Source: Deltaproteobacteria bacterium (lineage in GTDB: Bacteria; SAR324; JACQKK01). From it: a DNA stretch of 5,135 nucleotides. The stretch covers positions 1 to 5,135 of the forward strand of contig JAOUFO010000158.1 in NCBI GenBank assembly GCA_029858165.1, written 5' to 3'. The translations under genes and the position numbers were made by a program. Under the pieces are notes generated by a model. That model was given only the letters and a program-made list of their open reading frames with translations. It was not told where the DNA came from and did no database searches. Shown piece by piece: positions 5,056 through 5,135 of the stretch (position 1 is its first letter; the number at the start of each line of letters is the position of its first letter).

Positions 5056-5135
5056 ATGGCGGTGCTGAAAACGCTGGACAGGGTCCCCAACCCCCCGCTT
5101 TTTTATCAAAACGGGAGCTTTTGGGAGTTATGCGG

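Larger units (their letters stand above)
4838..5135. mobile_element. MITE-like or insertion-sequence remnant, right edge cut by window end
   Basis: The segment starts with GAGACCTCTGCATAACTC (4838-4855), which resembles insertion-sequence ends that begin GAGACC-T-TGCA. The window ends with GAGTTATGCGG (5125-5135), which matches the reverse complement of 4845-4855 at 10 of 11 positions. The intervening 270 bp carry no recognisable transposase or other protein; the minus-strand frames are low-complexity. Instead there are dense hairpins and a direct repeat. A short non-autonomous element fits best. The outer right end and any target-site duplication lie outside the window and cannot be checked. 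Confidence 0.45.

Noticed and set aside
4701..5109. Three overlapping minus-strand frames (103-110 aa) in the repeat segment
   Set aside because: No recognisable transposase or other domain; composition follows the repeats and hairpins, and all three frames are open at once, typical of stop-poor non-coding DNA.

Overview
The window reads as part of a Gram-negative chromosome, most likely from the Pseudomonadota. The support is a periplasmic PBP4-type D,D-peptidase, a RecJ nuclease, a CGFS monothiol glutaredoxin and a small zinc-binding anti-sigma-like protein. Base composition looks moderately G+C-rich, with many homopolymer runs (C, G and T tracts of 7-9) and many GC-rich hairpins between genes. 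I cannot name the species. A magnetotactic coccus-like or other deep-branching proteobacterium would fit the style, but that is only an impression.

Layout. Positions 1-1229 (+) hold the C-terminal part of a DacB/PBP4-like D-alanyl-D-alanine carboxypeptidase whose start lies before the window. It converges on recJ (1226-2986, -), and the two stop codons overlap by 4 bp with no terminator between them. A 510-bp intergenic region follows, with a strong sigma70-type promoter (3397-3425) leading into a grxD-like monothiol glutaredoxin (3498-3872, +), which ends at a very clear intrinsic terminator (3891-3946). From 3947 to 4422 there is no convincing gene, but the DNA is full of inverted repeats and G-tracts. 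At 4423-4692 (-) lies an 89-aa ZAS/zf-HC2 protein with RsrA-like metal-ligand spacing and no sigma-factor gene beside it. From about 4838 to the window end is a non-coding, hairpin-rich segment whose edges carry a matching inverted repeat, consistent with a MITE-like element or an insertion-sequence remnant.

The four genes do not form an operon or a shared pathway: cell-wall trimming, recombination and repair, Fe-S handling and transcription control are each represented once. About 1.5 kb of the last 2.1 kb is non-coding and highly structured, and this is where anything new would lie. I see no defence system, CRISPR array, tRNA or rRNA.
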